Positions 9,998-22,293 of a stretch of DNA of 64,000 bases are shown piece after piece (position 1 is the first letter of the stretch; the number at the start of each line of letters is the position of its first letter). This DNA comes from Eustoma russellianum (Eukaryota > Streptophyta > Magnoliopsida > Gentianales > Gentianaceae), in the NCBI GenBank assembly GCA_036186865.1, contig AP025040.1:16733890-16797889 (forward strand), given 5' to 3'. The translations under genes and the position numbers were made by a program. The notes under the pieces were generated by a model. The model saw only the letters and a list, made by a program, of their open reading frames with translations, was not told the DNA's origin and ran no database searches.

Positions 9998-10940
9998 TGA
10001 TAGACCATAACTAAATCGTCTGTTAGTCAACAGTCAACGGTTTAGCTCCAGTAGCTCAACACTCGAAGTACTGCAGTTCAGCAGTTCAGCGTCTAAGTAT
10101 GGCTGTTCAGCCTCAGTGGCACCTCAGCAAGGCATCATGACGCCCTTATAACATCGAAGAATATGCCAAGGTTTGCACCTCGGCACCAACTTCAGTTTAT
10201 GTTCAAATGCCGCACTTCAGACCATTTCAGGGGGATAAGGCCATGTCATGCACTTCGGCAAGGCCAAGTCATGCACTTTGGCAAGGCCTAGTCATACACT
10301 TCGGCAGAGTTCAGCTGTGTACCACAACAAATGAACCAAGTACGATATTACCTTGTGGGACCCTCGGACAGAGGTGCAATTCAAATATAATGATTACAGC
10401 TGGTTAATCTTCCTGAACACGCTAAGGTCATAACAGTCGGCCTACTAGTTACATCAACCGAGCCGGCCTATTAGTCATATCAGTCAGTCTACTGATCACA
10501 TCAGCAGACCTACAGCGTCCTAGGCTTTCTACCCCAAGCAAGCGTCCAATCCACTATCTACTATCAGAAGCCAAAGGCGGGAAAAGTCTATAAAAGCAAG
10601 CCAACCAAGACAAAGAAAAGGACCAAGATCTGAATCCGGATCAAAAACATCCATACTCTAAAGCAAGTTCATACACTCTGCTCCTCGGCAAATACTGTGA
10701 GAAACTCCTAACTCACCCTTTAAATTATAAATCTCAGTGAGATATGGCTCAAACTGACTTGAGCGTCGGAGGGTTTTTCCCGGGACCAACCCCCCGGGAC
10801 CTCTGACCTGTGCTTCCTTGTGCAGGTTATTTGGTGCTATTCCAGCTACACACTCTCAATCCCGGTTAACAATTATTTATGTTAACTGACGGAGCTATTT
10901 TGAGGTCGTCTAGACCCTTGGTGAAGATCCGGCTTCATCA
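9998..10940 (+). repeat. Right (3') LTR
   Basis: 943 bp, TGATAGACC...CTTCATCA, followed directly by the target duplication GTCAG. Roughly 27 differences from the left LTR by eye, plus one small indel near 10793. Confidence 0.92.
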
Positions 10941-10945
10941 GTCAG

Positions 10946-11733
10946 TATTACCGCTACCCAAATAATGATGGTCAAGTCATTTTGAATAACCGGTTTGCCG
11001 TATAAAACACACATACTAATGTTGACTCATTTATTTGTCTACTAACATAGAGATGTTACAATTATATTTTGCTGGGCTTGAAGAGAAAGTAAAAGAGAAA
11101 TAAAAAAGCTATTATATTACATCTGAAGATTAGAGGATGAGTTTAAATGTGCTCTTTGTCATTTATTTCAGATCTTCGTGGATGAGTTATTTCATAAATT
11201 CACATCCTTAGACGTCTGAGTTCACGATTACGCGTATTTTATTTTGTTCTTCAACTTGTCATAGGCATTTATCAAAAATCATACTATTCCAAAGATCCTT
11301 TATTGATGCTCAAACTGTCTAGCCCACACTTCGGCTGAAATTTGTCTTTGGAGTTCATAATTCTAATGTCCAAGTTATACTTCGGCTTATGTATGCTTTC
11401 TCATCTACTGAAATCTTTTTTGTTCATCCAAATGATTATTTAGTTTTTTGCACTTTAATCCTTTGTTCCATAACACCGGAGCTATTTACAACTAGCCAAT
11501 TAAGAATTCTAAGATGTACTAGTACTAGCACGACATCTAACGCGTTATAATTGACTTAAACTTGTCAAGATCACTTTATGCAAATGATGTGAACGTCATC
11601 TTCATGTTTTCTTTTCAATAGGTGAGTTCAGCCCCCAACTTGGAAGCCATGTAAGCTATTGTTGATTATGTTGTTGTTTTGAAGTAAGTTGTTGGTAAAA
11701 ATGATTTTTTTTCCAAAAAAAAAAAAAGTATGT
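10946..11733. other. Spacer, AT-rich
   Basis: Flanking DNA to the right of the LTR element, ending in a poly-A stretch (11717-11728). No gene or repeat recognised. Confidence 0.5.
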
Positions 11734-11810
11734 GGTGTCGGCCATTTTTTTTTGTTTTGGAAAAGGAATCTTTTATTCACAAACAAATTACAAGCATCTT
11801 TACAGAGTAT

Positions 11811-12303
11811 CTACCTCAACCATCTACAAGCATCACCTTCATTCATTTGTAAACTATCTTGCCAAGCAAGCATAATATTTCTAGCCATATCATATACAAT
11901 TGTAATTATCTCTCGATTATCCGGATATAGACTATCTTCCTTCTCAAATAAATCTTTATTTCTGGCATGCCAGATGTAGCTAACTGCTTCTCTAAAGATA
12001 TACGGCCACTTCTCTCCCCGACAACTCGCACTGTTTGCATTGGCTAAATTGCGATCAATCCACCCAGATATATCTCCTGCATCCCCAAGAAAATCCATCC
12101 GGTTCGGTCGGGGTAGTAGCTTCATCCAAACTGCTTTAACACGCGGACAATCACGTAGAGCATGCAACCTATCTTCAATCACATTCGCACAAATCTCACA
12201 AAACGGTGACTCAACCAATTGTTTTCGCCACAATAATGTCTTCGTGGGTAGTCTATCATGTTTAGCTTGCCACAGTAAGAGGTTCCCTCGCTGGGGCCCT
12301 TAA
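11811..12303 (-). pseudogene. LINE zf-RVT region and C-terminus
   Basis: On the minus strand the frame reads LLLWQAKHDRLPTKTLLWR, then CEICANVIEDRLHALRDCP (the zf-RVT Cys/His set) and VKAVWMKLLP. It ends at a stop about 60 bp before the poly-A, so this LINE type has no C-terminal RNase H, unlike the LINEs at 1 and 55 kb. It is separated from the upstream RT piece by frame breaks. Confidence 0.8.
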
Positions 12304-12375
12304 GGCTCCAAATATTCTGCCATTGTCGCGCGTCCTCGACTCCATCTTCCACTGTTTGAAGCTCATACGCCGACT

Positions 12376-12780
12376 TTACCGAAAATGTCTCTTTCTGTTT
12401 TCCCCTCCAGGATACATCACTCGGGAAATCCCCCTATGAACTTGTTGCTGTTGTGCTTCCGTCAGCCCAGCCAAGATTAGAGGGACCGCCGCCAAGATAC
12501 TCTGCCAGGTATGTGTGGTGGCTTGTCTCGGTGGTGAAAGTCGTAGGGGAGACCCATATTTTGCCCTGAGTACCTTAACCCATAAGACATCCTCCTCCAG
12601 TATCAAGCGCCATAACAACTTGGCCAATAGTGCTATATTCATCTGGCGTAATCTTTTAATCCCTGTCCCTCCCATACTCTTCGACCTGCATATAGTATCC
12701 CAGGACACCGCATGCATCTTACGTGTTTCATCAAATTCACTCCAAAAAAACGATCTATTTAATCTCTCGAGCGATGTCAA
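12376..12780 (-). pseudogene. LINE RT C-terminal fragment
   Basis: The minus strand encodes LNRSFFWSEFDETRKMHAVSW, then the typical GGTGIKRLRQMNIALLAKLLWR of the LINE thumb/connection region and VLRAKYG. The catalytic palm is missing because the insertion is truncated at its 5' end (about 12785). Confidence 0.8.
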
Positions 12781-12837
12781 TGTCGTAGTTAAGACATAGC
12801 TAAACGTAATTAAGACATGGGGTGTCGGCCATTTTTT

Positions 12838-13135
12838 ACCATAGCTAAACGTAATGAAACGATTGTTAGTAAAAGTAGGTTAAGAATATAACAGAAAAAA
12901 CAATGCATTTTTAAAAAATATATTTGACTGTCTAGGTACAAAAATAAATATTTAAGACATACATACTACTTCGGTTGCGTTTCCTGAAGACTTTGGAAAA
13001 AAAGTAGAGTCATTGGAAAGCAAAAAAAAAGTCATGGTTACCGAACGACAATTAAGCAATTTGACGCCCCCATTCGGTATTTCCTGTTCTTTTCTGTGCA
13101 AAATGAAAATAAAAGTAAAAAAAGGAATAAAAGGA
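12838..13135. other. Spacer
   Basis: AT-rich flank between the LINE and the copia element. It contains the 16-bp donor copy (12840-12855) of the LINE filler. No gene seen. Confidence 0.5.
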
Positions 13136-13140
13136 ACAAT

Positions 13141-13409
13141 TGTTATAAACTCAAAGAATAATATAAAGAGAACAATAAGAAGATTGTATGATATATCTTT
13201 TCAAAGGTGTATCAAATCTTACAAGAAGTTGTCCTATTTATAGGACATGAAAATTGTAACCTATTCTTAAGATTAATACCCACTATCACCATGATCCTTA
13301 GTGGGTGTTAATGGCCTTAGTGAGTGTTAATATTTGGACATCCACTTCCTTAGTGGGTGTAAATATTTGGTATCCACTATCCCCTCTAACACTATAATAA
13401 TTCACAATA
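13141..13409 (-). repeat. 3' LTR of the copia element
   Basis: 269 bp. On the minus strand it starts TATTGTGAATT and ends TTTATAACA. It contains a TATAAATA-type box (complement of 13234-13243) and several copies of the CACCCACTAAGG motif. Confidence 0.92.
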
Positions 13410-13629
13410 CTTTCCCTTGGATGTCCAAATTTTATAGAATATGCCTCGTTAAAACCTTGCCAAGAAAAACCTAGTGGGATAAAAACTTGGTCGAAGGAAA
13501 AAGAGTACACATTCATAAAATCGGTAAGTGTGATATACTGCCTCGTTAAAACCTTGCCAAGAAAAACCCAGTGGGATAAAAACTTGGTCAAAGGAAAAAG
13601 AGTACAGTATGTATAGTAATCACACTTCC

Positions 13630-14309
13630 CCTGATGCTGACAAAAGATCTTTGAGTTGACGCATTCCAATGCTGTAGACCATCTTTCTAAAGGTAGTTGC
13701 TGGTAGTGCTTCGGTGAACAAATCAGCAAAATTCTTGTTTGATTGTATCTGCTAGATATCAATGTCGCCATTCTTCTCAAGATCATGAGTGTAGAAAAAT
13801 TTTGCCGATATATGCTTCGTTCTGTCTCCTTTGATATAGTCATTCTTAATTTGAGCAATACGTGCAGCATTATCTTCAAACAATATCGTCAGAGTCTTTC
13901 TTAGTGAAGATAATCCACATGATTCTTGAATATGTTGAATCATCGACCTTAGCCATACACATTCACGATTCGCTTCATGTAATGCTAAAATCTCAGAATG
14001 GTTGGAAGATGTGGCTGTTAATGTCTGCTTTACTGATCTCCATGATATAGTTGTACCTCCACAAGTGAAAACATATCCACTCTGTGATCTTCCCTTATGA
14101 GGGTCAGATAGATAGCCAACATCAGCATATCCCATCAATTGTGACTCAGAATTGTTTGAATAGAATAAACCCATATCTATTGTTCCACGAAGATAGCATA
14201 AAATATGCTTGACACCATTCCAATATCTTCGTGTTGGTGTAGAGCTATATCTTGCCAATAAATTCACTGAGAATAATATATCTGGTCTCGAACAATTTGC
14301 AAGATACAT
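13630..14309 (-). pseudogene. Copia RNase H and pol C-terminus
   Basis: Begins MYLANCSRPDILFSVNLLAR and holds GYADVGYLSDPHKGRSQSGY, in which the usual catalytic DAD reads ADV, so an Asp appears changed. ATSSNHSEILALHEA and LFEDNAA supply the Glu and Asp positions. After an in-frame stop at 13752 the tail (FADLFTEALP..TFRKMVYSIGMRQL) continues to about 13640. Confidence 0.85.
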
Positions 14310-14339
14310 TAAAGCACCAATAGCACTAAGATAAGATAC

Positions 14340-15236
14340 TTATGGACCTAATAATTCCTCATTATCTTCTGGTGGTCGGAATGGATCTTTCTTTATATCT
14401 AATGATCGTACCACCATAGGACTACTCAATGGGTGAGCTTTATCCATATAAAATCTCTTCAAGATCTTCTCTGTGTATGTAGATTGATGAAGAAAGATTC
14501 CATTAGGCAAATGCTCAATCTGCAGGCCGAGACAAAATTTTGTTTTTCTAAGATCTTTCATCTCAAACTCTTTCATGATATAATTAGCAGTTTTGGTAAG
14601 CTCTTCAGGAGTTCCAACAAGATTCAAATCATCAACGTATACAGCAATTATAGAGAACCCATTTTCAGATCTTTTGATAAATACACATGGACAAATTGGA
14701 TTGTTTACATATCCTTCTCTAATAAGATACTCACTGAGACGATTATACCACATCCTACCAGATTGTTTTAGTCCATACAAGGATCTCTGTAATTTGATTG
14801 AGTATAATCCATTTGTCTTTTGATCATATGTTGTAGACAGTTTTAATCCTTCAGGGATCTTCATATAAATATCATTATCTAAAAATCCATATAAGTATGC
14901 GGTAACCACATCCATTAACCGCATATCAAGGTTTTTAACAACTGTCAGGCTGATTAGGTATCATAATGTTATGACATCAATTAGTGGGGAATATGTTTCA
15001 TCATAATCAAGCCCAGGTCTTTGTGAAAAACCTTGTGCAACAAGACGTGCCTTGTATCGCACAATCTCATTTTTCTCATTGCGTTTTCGTACAAAAACCC
15101 ATTTATATCTAATAGGTTTTATCCCTTCAGGGGTTTGGACTACAGGTCCAAATACTTTGCGACTTTCTAATGATTTCAGTTCTGCTTGGATTGCATCTTT
15201 CCACTTTGGCCAATCATTTCTGCGTCGACATTGTTA
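14340..15236 (-). pseudogene. Copia reverse transcriptase
   Basis: From about 15236 down: WPKWKDAIQAELKSL, YKWVFVRKRNEK, ARLVAQGFSQRPGLDYDETYSP, the palm segment MDVVTAYLYG (usual DV.TAFL.G), SLYGLKQSGRMWYNRL and the catalytic AVYVDDLNLVG. A stop/frame break near 14925-14960 separates the N-terminal part. It would copy the element RNA but is disrupted here. Confidence 0.88.
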
Positions 15237-16046
15237 AATGGATCTCGGTTCAGGATCCTCATTTACAATTTCACATGCAATACCATAAGCAAAAACATGA
15301 TCAATAATAACCTTTTGTCTATCCCAATTTTCTCCTGAACTTACATAATTCAAAGAGATTTCTTCAAAATTTTGTTCACTTGCTTCTTCAGGAGCAACTT
15401 GTTCATCAATTTTAGACTGATCAGTTTCAATTTCTATAGCGCTTTCAGGTTGTGAACTTCTTTGCTCTTCTGGAGTTTTCTCTTCGGGAGCATTAACTTG
15501 TATCCTTCTCTTTCGAGGGTTTTTATCTTTTGCACCGACAGGACGCCCACATTTTAGACTTGCTCTTGGTATACCATTATCATGTCTTTCAGAGACATCA
15601 AGCCGAATTGGCGTATTCATCTCCGGAACGTGGGATTTTGTTATCTTTTGACTATCAGTAAATGCGTCAGGCAACTGATTTGCAACATTTTGTAAATGAA
15701 TTATCCTTCTTACTTCTTGCTCGCATTGATTTGTTCGTGCGTCAAGATGAGAAAGTGAAGGAACGTTCCATGTAATTTCACGTTGTTCTTCAGGAAACGG
15801 TACTTTGTCTCCCCCTAACGGCGGAAAAACTTTCTCATCAAAATGACAATCAACATATCTTGCCTTAAATAAATCACCCGTCAGGGGCTCAACATATCTC
15901 ACAATAGATGGAGAATCAAAACCCACATATATGCCTAGACGTCTTTGAGGACCCAGTTTTGTCTGTTGTAGTGGAACAATCGAAACATAAATTGCACAAC
16001 CAAAAATATTTAAGTGTGAAATATCAGGCTGCTGGCCAGATACTAG
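15234..16046 (-). pseudogene. Copia integrase C-terminus and linker to RT
   Basis: After a stop at 16047 the same frame continues LVSGQQPDISHLNIFGCAIYV and RRLGIYVGFDSPSIVRYVEP, the conserved integrase C-terminal/GKGY-like region. An acidic, Lys/Glu-rich linker of about 170 residues follows, including KNPRKRRI. The linker ends at a stop at 15234. Confidence 0.82.
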
Positions 16047-17139
16047 TTACAATGGCGAATATGGTTGAAACAAACTGGGTGTAAGCCGTATTAATGCAGA
16101 TGCATGCAAAATTGCATGTCCCCAAGCTGTCATGAGTAAATTAGATCTTAAGAGCATAGGTCTAGCAATCAGTTGTAAACGTTTTATAAATGACTCTGTC
16201 AGGCCATTTTGAGTATGCACATGTGCCACTGAATGCTCAACATCAATCCCAATCGACATGCAATAATCATTAAAAACTTGGGAAGTAAATTCACCAGCAT
16301 TGTCAAGACGAATAGATTTAATTGGATAATCCGGAAATTGTGCTCTTAAGCGTATAATCTGAGCAAGAAGCTTGGCAAATGCTATTATTCTTGTCGAAAG
16401 CAAACTCACATGATACCATCGTGAAGAGGCATCCAATAATACCATAAAATATCGAAATGGTCCACAAGGGGGATCAATGGGTCCACAAATATGTCCTTGT
16501 ATTCTTTGTAAAAATATAGAAGATTCAACATGAACCTTCATTGGTGATGGCCTCTTTATTAATTTTCCTCGTGAACAAGCAACACACACAATCACGAGGT
16601 AAAAGAATCTTCTGGTTCTTTAAAGGATGTCCATGTGAGTTTTGTACAATTCTAAGCATCATTACTGATCCCGGGTGACCAAGTCGATCATGCCATAACA
16701 TGAATAATGTTGGATCATTGAACTTCTGGTTCATCACAATATTAGACTCTACTGGATGTATAGGCGCATAATACAATCCAGATGAGAAAATTGGGAATTG
16801 TTCTTTTACAAGCTTCTGGCCTGATTCTTCGTATGTAATACATAAAAATTCCATATTCTCTTTATTCATGGTTTCAATATGAAAACCATTGAGACGTATG
16901 TCTTTGAAACTCAACAAGTTTCGTTTTGACTTGGTAGAAAATAATGCCATATTTATCAATATAGGTGTACCACCCGGTAGTATAATAGTTGCTCTTCCAG
17001 AGCCCTCAATCAATGATGTAGTACCCGAAATTGTACTAACATTTGCTTTTGTCAATTGCAATATCGAAAAATATTTTTGATCACGAAGAATTGTGTGTGT
17101 CGTTCCACTGTCAACCAGACAGATGTCCCCACCATTCAT
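16047..17139 (-). pseudogene. Copia protease, GAG-pre-integrase and integrase core
   Basis: Two overlapping frames (17139-16525 and 16595-16047), so there is a frameshift near 16560. The protease active site is CLVDSGTTHTIL. The zinc-binding pre-integrase region reads LWHDRLGHPG...CVCC. The integrase core keeps Asp in VLLDASSRW, Asp in IRLDNAGEFTS and Glu in NGLTESFIKR, so the catalytic triad is visible. The first stop afterwards is at 16047. Confidence 0.88.
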
Positions 17140-17479
17140 CCTGAATATTTGTCTAGCATAACATATATCATTTTCGTAATTAAATTTAATTCCAAAGAAT
17201 CAACACATAAATAGAAGTTATAATGTAAACGAAAACGAAATTTTATTTATGCAAACAAATAAGTTTAAATTGAAACAAAGTTACATGCTAAGACGTCATA
17301 AACTAAATAATTATCCTACATAACTAGATATCCTACATAATTATGCTTGACCATTGTTATTTGTAACATCATCCACAAACAAGATTCCATTGCCATCCAT
17401 ACTCGGGCCCATAAGATAATCTTCAAGATCCAAATCATCAGAATGATTGGGGATTGTGTCATCATTATCGGCTACGTTT

Positions 17480-18386
17480 CCAAAGTTCGCAAAATTACTT
17501 TTTTTGCCTTGCCTTTATACTTCTTGGATGCCTGATAAAGATCAACCAAATATTTTGGTGTACGGCAAGTACGAGACCAATGCCCGTGAGATCCGCATCA
17601 ATAACATGTCTCATCGTGATGCTTAGCATTTGCACCATCTTTTACAGCTTTTGCATTTTCACGTGGCTTTTCATTATTTTTCCACTTCTGGTGGTATGGT
17701 ACAAAGCTTCTACCACGGCCACGACCTCTACCGCGGCCATGGCCACGACCACGACCACGTCCTCTACCACGATCATTAAAAGTTGCATTCGCTTCAGTGT
17801 ATGGTTTTGTCCTGGTTGGGTGAGATGTGTGGTTTTTCATTAGCAGTTCATTATTTTGCTCAGCAACTAAGAGACATGAAATTAGCTGGGAATATTTTTC
17901 AAAATTTCGTTCCCTGTATTGCTGCTACAGGAGCATATTCGATGCATGAAAAGTAGTGAATGTTTTTTCTAACATGTCAGCATCAGTAACTTTATCTCCA
18001 CACAAATTCAATTGGGAGACAATAGAAAACATAGCAGAGTTATATTCATTGACTGTTTTATAATCTTGCAACCTCAGGTGCAACCAGTCATATCGAGCCT
18101 TTGGAAGGATAACACTTTTATAATGATCATATCGTTTCTCCAGATTTTTCCATAACTCCCGGGGCTCTTTTACCCCAAGATATTCGGATTTCAGCCCGTC
18201 GTGGAGATGATGGCGAATGAATATCATGTCTTTAGCCTTATCTTGCTCACTAGCTACAACATCATCCTTAATAGTATGTCTGAGGTTTATGGCCATCAAG
18301 TGGATTTCAGCATCAAGAACCCATGCTATGTAATTTCCTCTGGAAATATCAAGGGCAGCAAATTCCAGTTTGGTGATGTCCGCCAT
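17480..18386 (-). pseudogene. Copia Gag with broken zinc knuckle
   Basis: Starts MADITKLEFAALDISRGNY at 18386. The capsid-like UBN2 region (LWKNLEKRYDHYKSVILP) is followed by a stop at 17925, then an Arg/Gly-rich tract (GRGRGRGRGHGRG, 17705-17765). A CCHC knuckle CY*CGSHGHWSRTC has a TGA at its third residue (near 17600). The knuckle would bind the packaged RNA, so this break alone would inactivate packaging. Confidence 0.85.
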
Positions 18387-19105
18387 TGGTCTGATTATAC
18401 ATAAAGAAAATATAACAGAAGATTATATATTCACTCAAAATATATATTTTGTTTTAGTTTTCACTGGAAAAAGAAAACATTCAAACTGTGGTAAGCAACG
18501 TGGACTGAGAAATCTTTGAATTCTCATATAAATAGTAATTTAACTCAGAAGGTTCTTTCTGTTCTAATGGTATGAATGGAAGTGAAAACAATGTTTGAAA
18601 TGTTTAAAGACATTCACCAGAATTTAAGAATTCAAACATAGAAAACTTGAAAACTTTAAAAAGAGTATTTATCATTTTTTCTAAGCAAATGTTTAAGGCT
18701 GTAATATAAAAATTAGTCTAATGCTTTACAACTCCATATAGGTACCACAGAGACGCTGCCTTCCAGGAACATTGAATATCAGAAGAATCAAACGAATGTT
18801 CAAATAATTGATAGCATTGTTAGAACAACCTTCTAAGGAAAAGCATGAAGAATTATTAAGCCTAAAATTTTCCTCTGGCTAGCATGCAGAGACAAATTGA
18901 GGATGCTTTGTTCATCTTATATAATTAAAAGATCCACAAAATCTTCGTCACTTAATTAAACAAAAGAAGAAATTCACAGAAGTACAGCATGTCGAAATAG
19001 AACTGCATACAGATGCCAACTAGAGCCCAGAACACAAAACAACGAAAGAGAGGAGAAAAAAAACATTGAATATTCTTATGATGGATCTTCTATAACGGGT
19101 AAAGC

Positions 19106-19120
19106 CTCGTGCTGATAACG
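19106..19120 (-). other. Primer binding site of the copia element
   Basis: Directly inside the 5' LTR the minus strand reads CGTTATCAGCACGAG, the primer-site form common in plant copia elements, where tRNA-primed DNA synthesis would begin. Confidence 0.6.
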
Positions 19121-19389
19121 TGTTATAAACTCAAAGAATAATATAAAGAGAACAACAAGAAGATTGTATGATATATCTTTTCAAAGGTGTATCAAATCTT
19201 ACAAGAAGTTGTCCTATTTATAGGACATGAAAATTGTAACATATTCTTGAGATTAATACCCACTATCACCATGATCCTTAGTGGGTGTTAATGGCCTTAG
19301 TGGGTGTTAATATTTGGACATCCACTTCCTTAGTGGGTGTAAATATTTGGTATCCACTATCCCCACTAACACCATAATAATTCACAATA
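19121..19389 (-). repeat. 5' LTR of the copia element
   Basis: 269 bp, near-identical to 13141-13409 (about seven differences by eye), followed by the target duplication ACAAT at 19390-19394. Confidence 0.92.
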
Positions 19390-19394
19390 ACAAT

Positions 19395-21559
19395 GAAATT
19401 AGTGCTTAATGTACTAATGATAAAAAAAATGTATAATTAGTATAAAGCTAATAGAAATAGAAATTGATAAATTTATAACAGAAATGGACTAATCTGTAAA
19501 GTTTGTATATTCTAGCCTAGAGAAAATATACGAAATAATTGTGCGACAATGAATAGTTTGTTCAGTTAATTGTAAAAATAATGATGCATTTTACACCTTA
19601 GCATATGATATTCCATACAAAGTTTTGCAAAAAAAAAAAAAAAATGGATTTTAATTTGGTTTTCGGTAATAGTCATGCTAGTTCTTCCACAGATCTTCTA
19701 TGGAATATCTGTTATTATAAAAATAGCTCAAATTTCTATTTTTTTAGTTTTAACTAATAGATAATCATGATATAAAATATAACATATCTAGCCTGCGAAC
19801 AAAAGCACAAAAATCCAAGTAACCAGGTTTAAATCTTACAGACAAGTTTAAAATCGTTTAAACATTATAATGATAATGTTTGAGGTATTCATATCCGCGT
19901 TATTAAAGAAGTGGATAAACTTATTTATGCATAAAAATAAAAGTAATACCAGCCCAAACCGATCAAAGAAAAATACATAATATACATGAAAATTACCTTC
20001 AGAAAAAATATATAAACATGGAAATTTTGATTTCCAAAAAGCAAATTTTCTACCGTTGACTAAATGTAAATTTATTATGTAATCATCACTCATTTACGAT
20101 TAAAAAATACATTCTTTAAATAACACTTACCAAATATTGTGACTAAATAAAAACACTTCAAATTTCTTTTATCTATGAAATAAATAAAATCATGAGGGAG
20201 TAAAACTAATAATAGCATGTTATTTGTTTTGGAAGGTATATAGATACATTACAAAATCAAATATTCATAGTTTGTGCCAACATTAGATTATATGCATCAT
20301 CCAAACATTCTGTAGTCATGATACAACGTTTTTTTTTATTTAAATAAAGTCATGTTATACTTTTACTCGGTGTTATTTTGGGAGTAAAATATAGTTTGAG
20401 AGTGTATAAACTTCATTTGATCAAAGAAAGTATGAATTCCCATTCATCCTTCTCGAGAGAGGGTCTGTAAGGACTCCAAAAATCTCATATTAAAAAAAAA
20501 AAAAGAATACAGTGACATGATATATAGGGATGGAAACAGATCGGTCTAAAAAGAAACGGAGAATTACTTCACACTATATTTCGTCCCAAAAAGACCAGCA
20601 TCACCTGTTGACATATAACAAGTTAGCGAATTACATTCTTTTCCGAAATTCAAATACATTTTGTCTTCTTTTATTTTTATTTTTTAGGCCATTCTTGACA
20701 TATAATACATACTTGATGTCCATCCATCAGGATTCTTTTTCACATCATATCCATAATTCGGCATTACATAAATTAATAAAAATTAATCATAATATAAAAT
20801 CAACTGTAATACACTTTTCACAAAATACTCAAATAACATACTACAAGAACAACTTCATTCACCGTAATTATGTCCACATTATTCATTCAATAATCTTACA
20901 TTTAAACAACACAATGACACATTACACACAGAAAGTCGTTCAAAGTAATTTCATGTTAACCTCATATGCTAACCACTAATTTTTTTAGAGGGACATAACT
21001 TCCTATTCAATAAAAATAATATATTGTGACCAACTTCTATCACAAATATAAAGAAATAAAAAAAAATATGGTGTCAACTATGTCCAATCATTGAATAATC
21101 ATCAACTCCTTCTGTTTTATGCTGGCATACTGATACTTGGTCAACGATATGTATGTCTCTACAGAAATAATGATCCTTGGTGAAAGAGATGTTTATAGTT
21201 TCACATACAGACAAACAGATGCTAAGTGAATGAGATGTTTGTGTTCATAGAAAAACACTTCTTTTAAGAACATTGCTGGTTCGTCTTCTTCGAACACAAA
21301 CATCTCCTTTTTCTACTATCATTATAAATACTAAATCTTCAACATTTAACCAAAACTTCTATATGTCTTCGCAAGACGACTATTGATCATTTTCACTAAA
21401 GTAATTTTGACAGTTATTTGGATTTGGTATTAGAGAACTATATACAGACCCCAATTGCATCTTCTGAAAATATGAAATGGTTTTCTTATTGGTACATTTA
21501 CCAAACTAAATGTGGTGTTTCTCTAGGATCCTGTTTAATGTACTCTCCACTTAACAAAT
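19395..21559. other. AT-rich spacer
   Basis: More than 2 kb of very AT-rich DNA. Reading frames such as 20530-20979 are low-complexity (Ile, His, Tyr, Asn) with no domain. No RNA gene, repeat array or transposon end identified. Confidence 0.55.
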
Positions 21560-21757
21560 CTGCATTTAAGCTGTCTTACATAATAGAAGCATTTTTTCCT
21601 GTTTCACATGCATTGAATATCAGTCTCGAGCTGACACCATAATATGGTGTCATGTACTTCTGCATTTACACATTCTTGTATAACAAAAGCATCTTTTTTT
21701 TTTCTGCAAGCACCGAGTATCAATCTGCAATTGTTACCATAATATGGTGTTCAATAC
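21560..21757. repeat. Tandem duplication of a ~100-bp unit with palindromic core
   Basis: Two diverged head-to-tail copies (about 21560-21659 and 21660-21757) both begin CTGCATTTA and both contain a CACCATAATATGGTG-type near-palindrome (21631-21649 and about 21736-21752). A third palindrome variant lies at 21769-21785. Confidence 0.6.
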
Positions 21758-22293
21758 ATTGGTATGTGTATACCATAATACGGTATACGTCTTAACCTAC
21801 TACATACTTCTTAACCATAATTACTCTATATCTCTATACAAATTTTTTACCATTAATTTAATTAATCTACTACATAACATCATTATGAAGATTTATCTTA
21901 TTATCTCATCCTAAATAAATCACTTAGTTACTAAATATATCATCTTTTAAAAGCATGTCAATCCATTTAAGGCCAAACTTTAAAAAAACGCCATTTAATA
22001 TAACACGTTGAAAGTGTAAAAATTCTCATGTCATTCGTGCAATTTTATCTCTTCCTCGTGCAGTTGGATCCAACTTACTCTAATATATAATTATGATCTA
22101 AATGCTAAATATCAACCATGATTAATCTTTAAAGGTTAGCGAAGTCGAAAAACCATATATAACATTCAGTAATACTTGTCCATAGTAATGTCTTAAGGTC
22201 CAAACAGGTGTTAGACATAGAATCGACAGGACAAATCTAGGTCGTTACAATTATGTCACAGATTTGGCCTTTTCGCCCAGGAGAAATTAGTTA
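21758..22293. other. AT-rich spacer
   Basis: No coding frame or repeat recognised. The last ~130 bp may be the leader of a decayed minus-strand retrotransposon because a primer-site-like motif follows. Confidence 0.4.

Larger units (their letters stand above)
3547..10940 (+). mobile_element. Non-autonomous LTR retrotransposon (Tat/Ogre-like gag remnant, no pol) carrying an antisense gene
   Basis: Two direct LTRs (3547-4488 and 9998-10940), both TG...CA, are flanked by a perfect 5-bp duplication GTCAG at 3542-3546 and 10941-10945. A purine-rich tract (ATCTGGGGGCAAA, 9985-9997) abuts the right LTR, which sets the sense orientation as plus. A gag zinc-finger remnant follows the left LTR. There is no protease, RT, RNase H or integrase in any frame, so movement must have relied on enzymes from a partner. 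The rest is a minisatellite and an antisense spliced gene. A TATA box lies in each LTR. By eye the LTRs differ at about 27 of ~943 positions, so the insertion is fairly young. Antisense extra frames with a Transposase_28-like domain are known from plant Ty3/gypsy Tat elements, which supports the lineage. Confidence 0.9.
11734..12837 (-). mobile_element. 5'-truncated L1-type LINE with target duplication
   Basis: The minus-strand LINE fragment (about 11751-12785) has a poly-T (poly-A on its own strand) at 11745-11753 and AATAAA about 20 bp upstream of the tail. It is bounded by GGTGTCGGCCATTTTTT at 11734-11750 and again at 12821-12837, which I read as the target duplication. Between the truncated LINE end and the right duplication lies ~35 bp of filler (12786-12820) containing a copy of flanking sequence. 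Confidence 0.82.
13141..19389 (-). mobile_element. Complete but defective Ty1/copia retrotransposon
   Basis: LTRs of 269 bp at 13141-13409 and 19121-19389 differ at only a handful of positions. Both sides carry the duplication ACAAT (13136-13140, 19390-19394). On the minus strand the order is 5' LTR, primer site, ~730 bp leader, gag, protease, integrase, RT, RNase H, purine tract (CCAAGGGAAAG, next to 13409), 3' LTR: the copia order. Several in-frame stops, including one in the Gag zinc knuckle and one after IPEEL..ELLGP before RNase H, make it non-autonomous. Confidence 0.92.

Noticed and set aside
20530..20979. 149-codon frame
   Set aside because: Low-complexity His/Ile/Asn/Tyr translation of AT-rich DNA, with no similarity.
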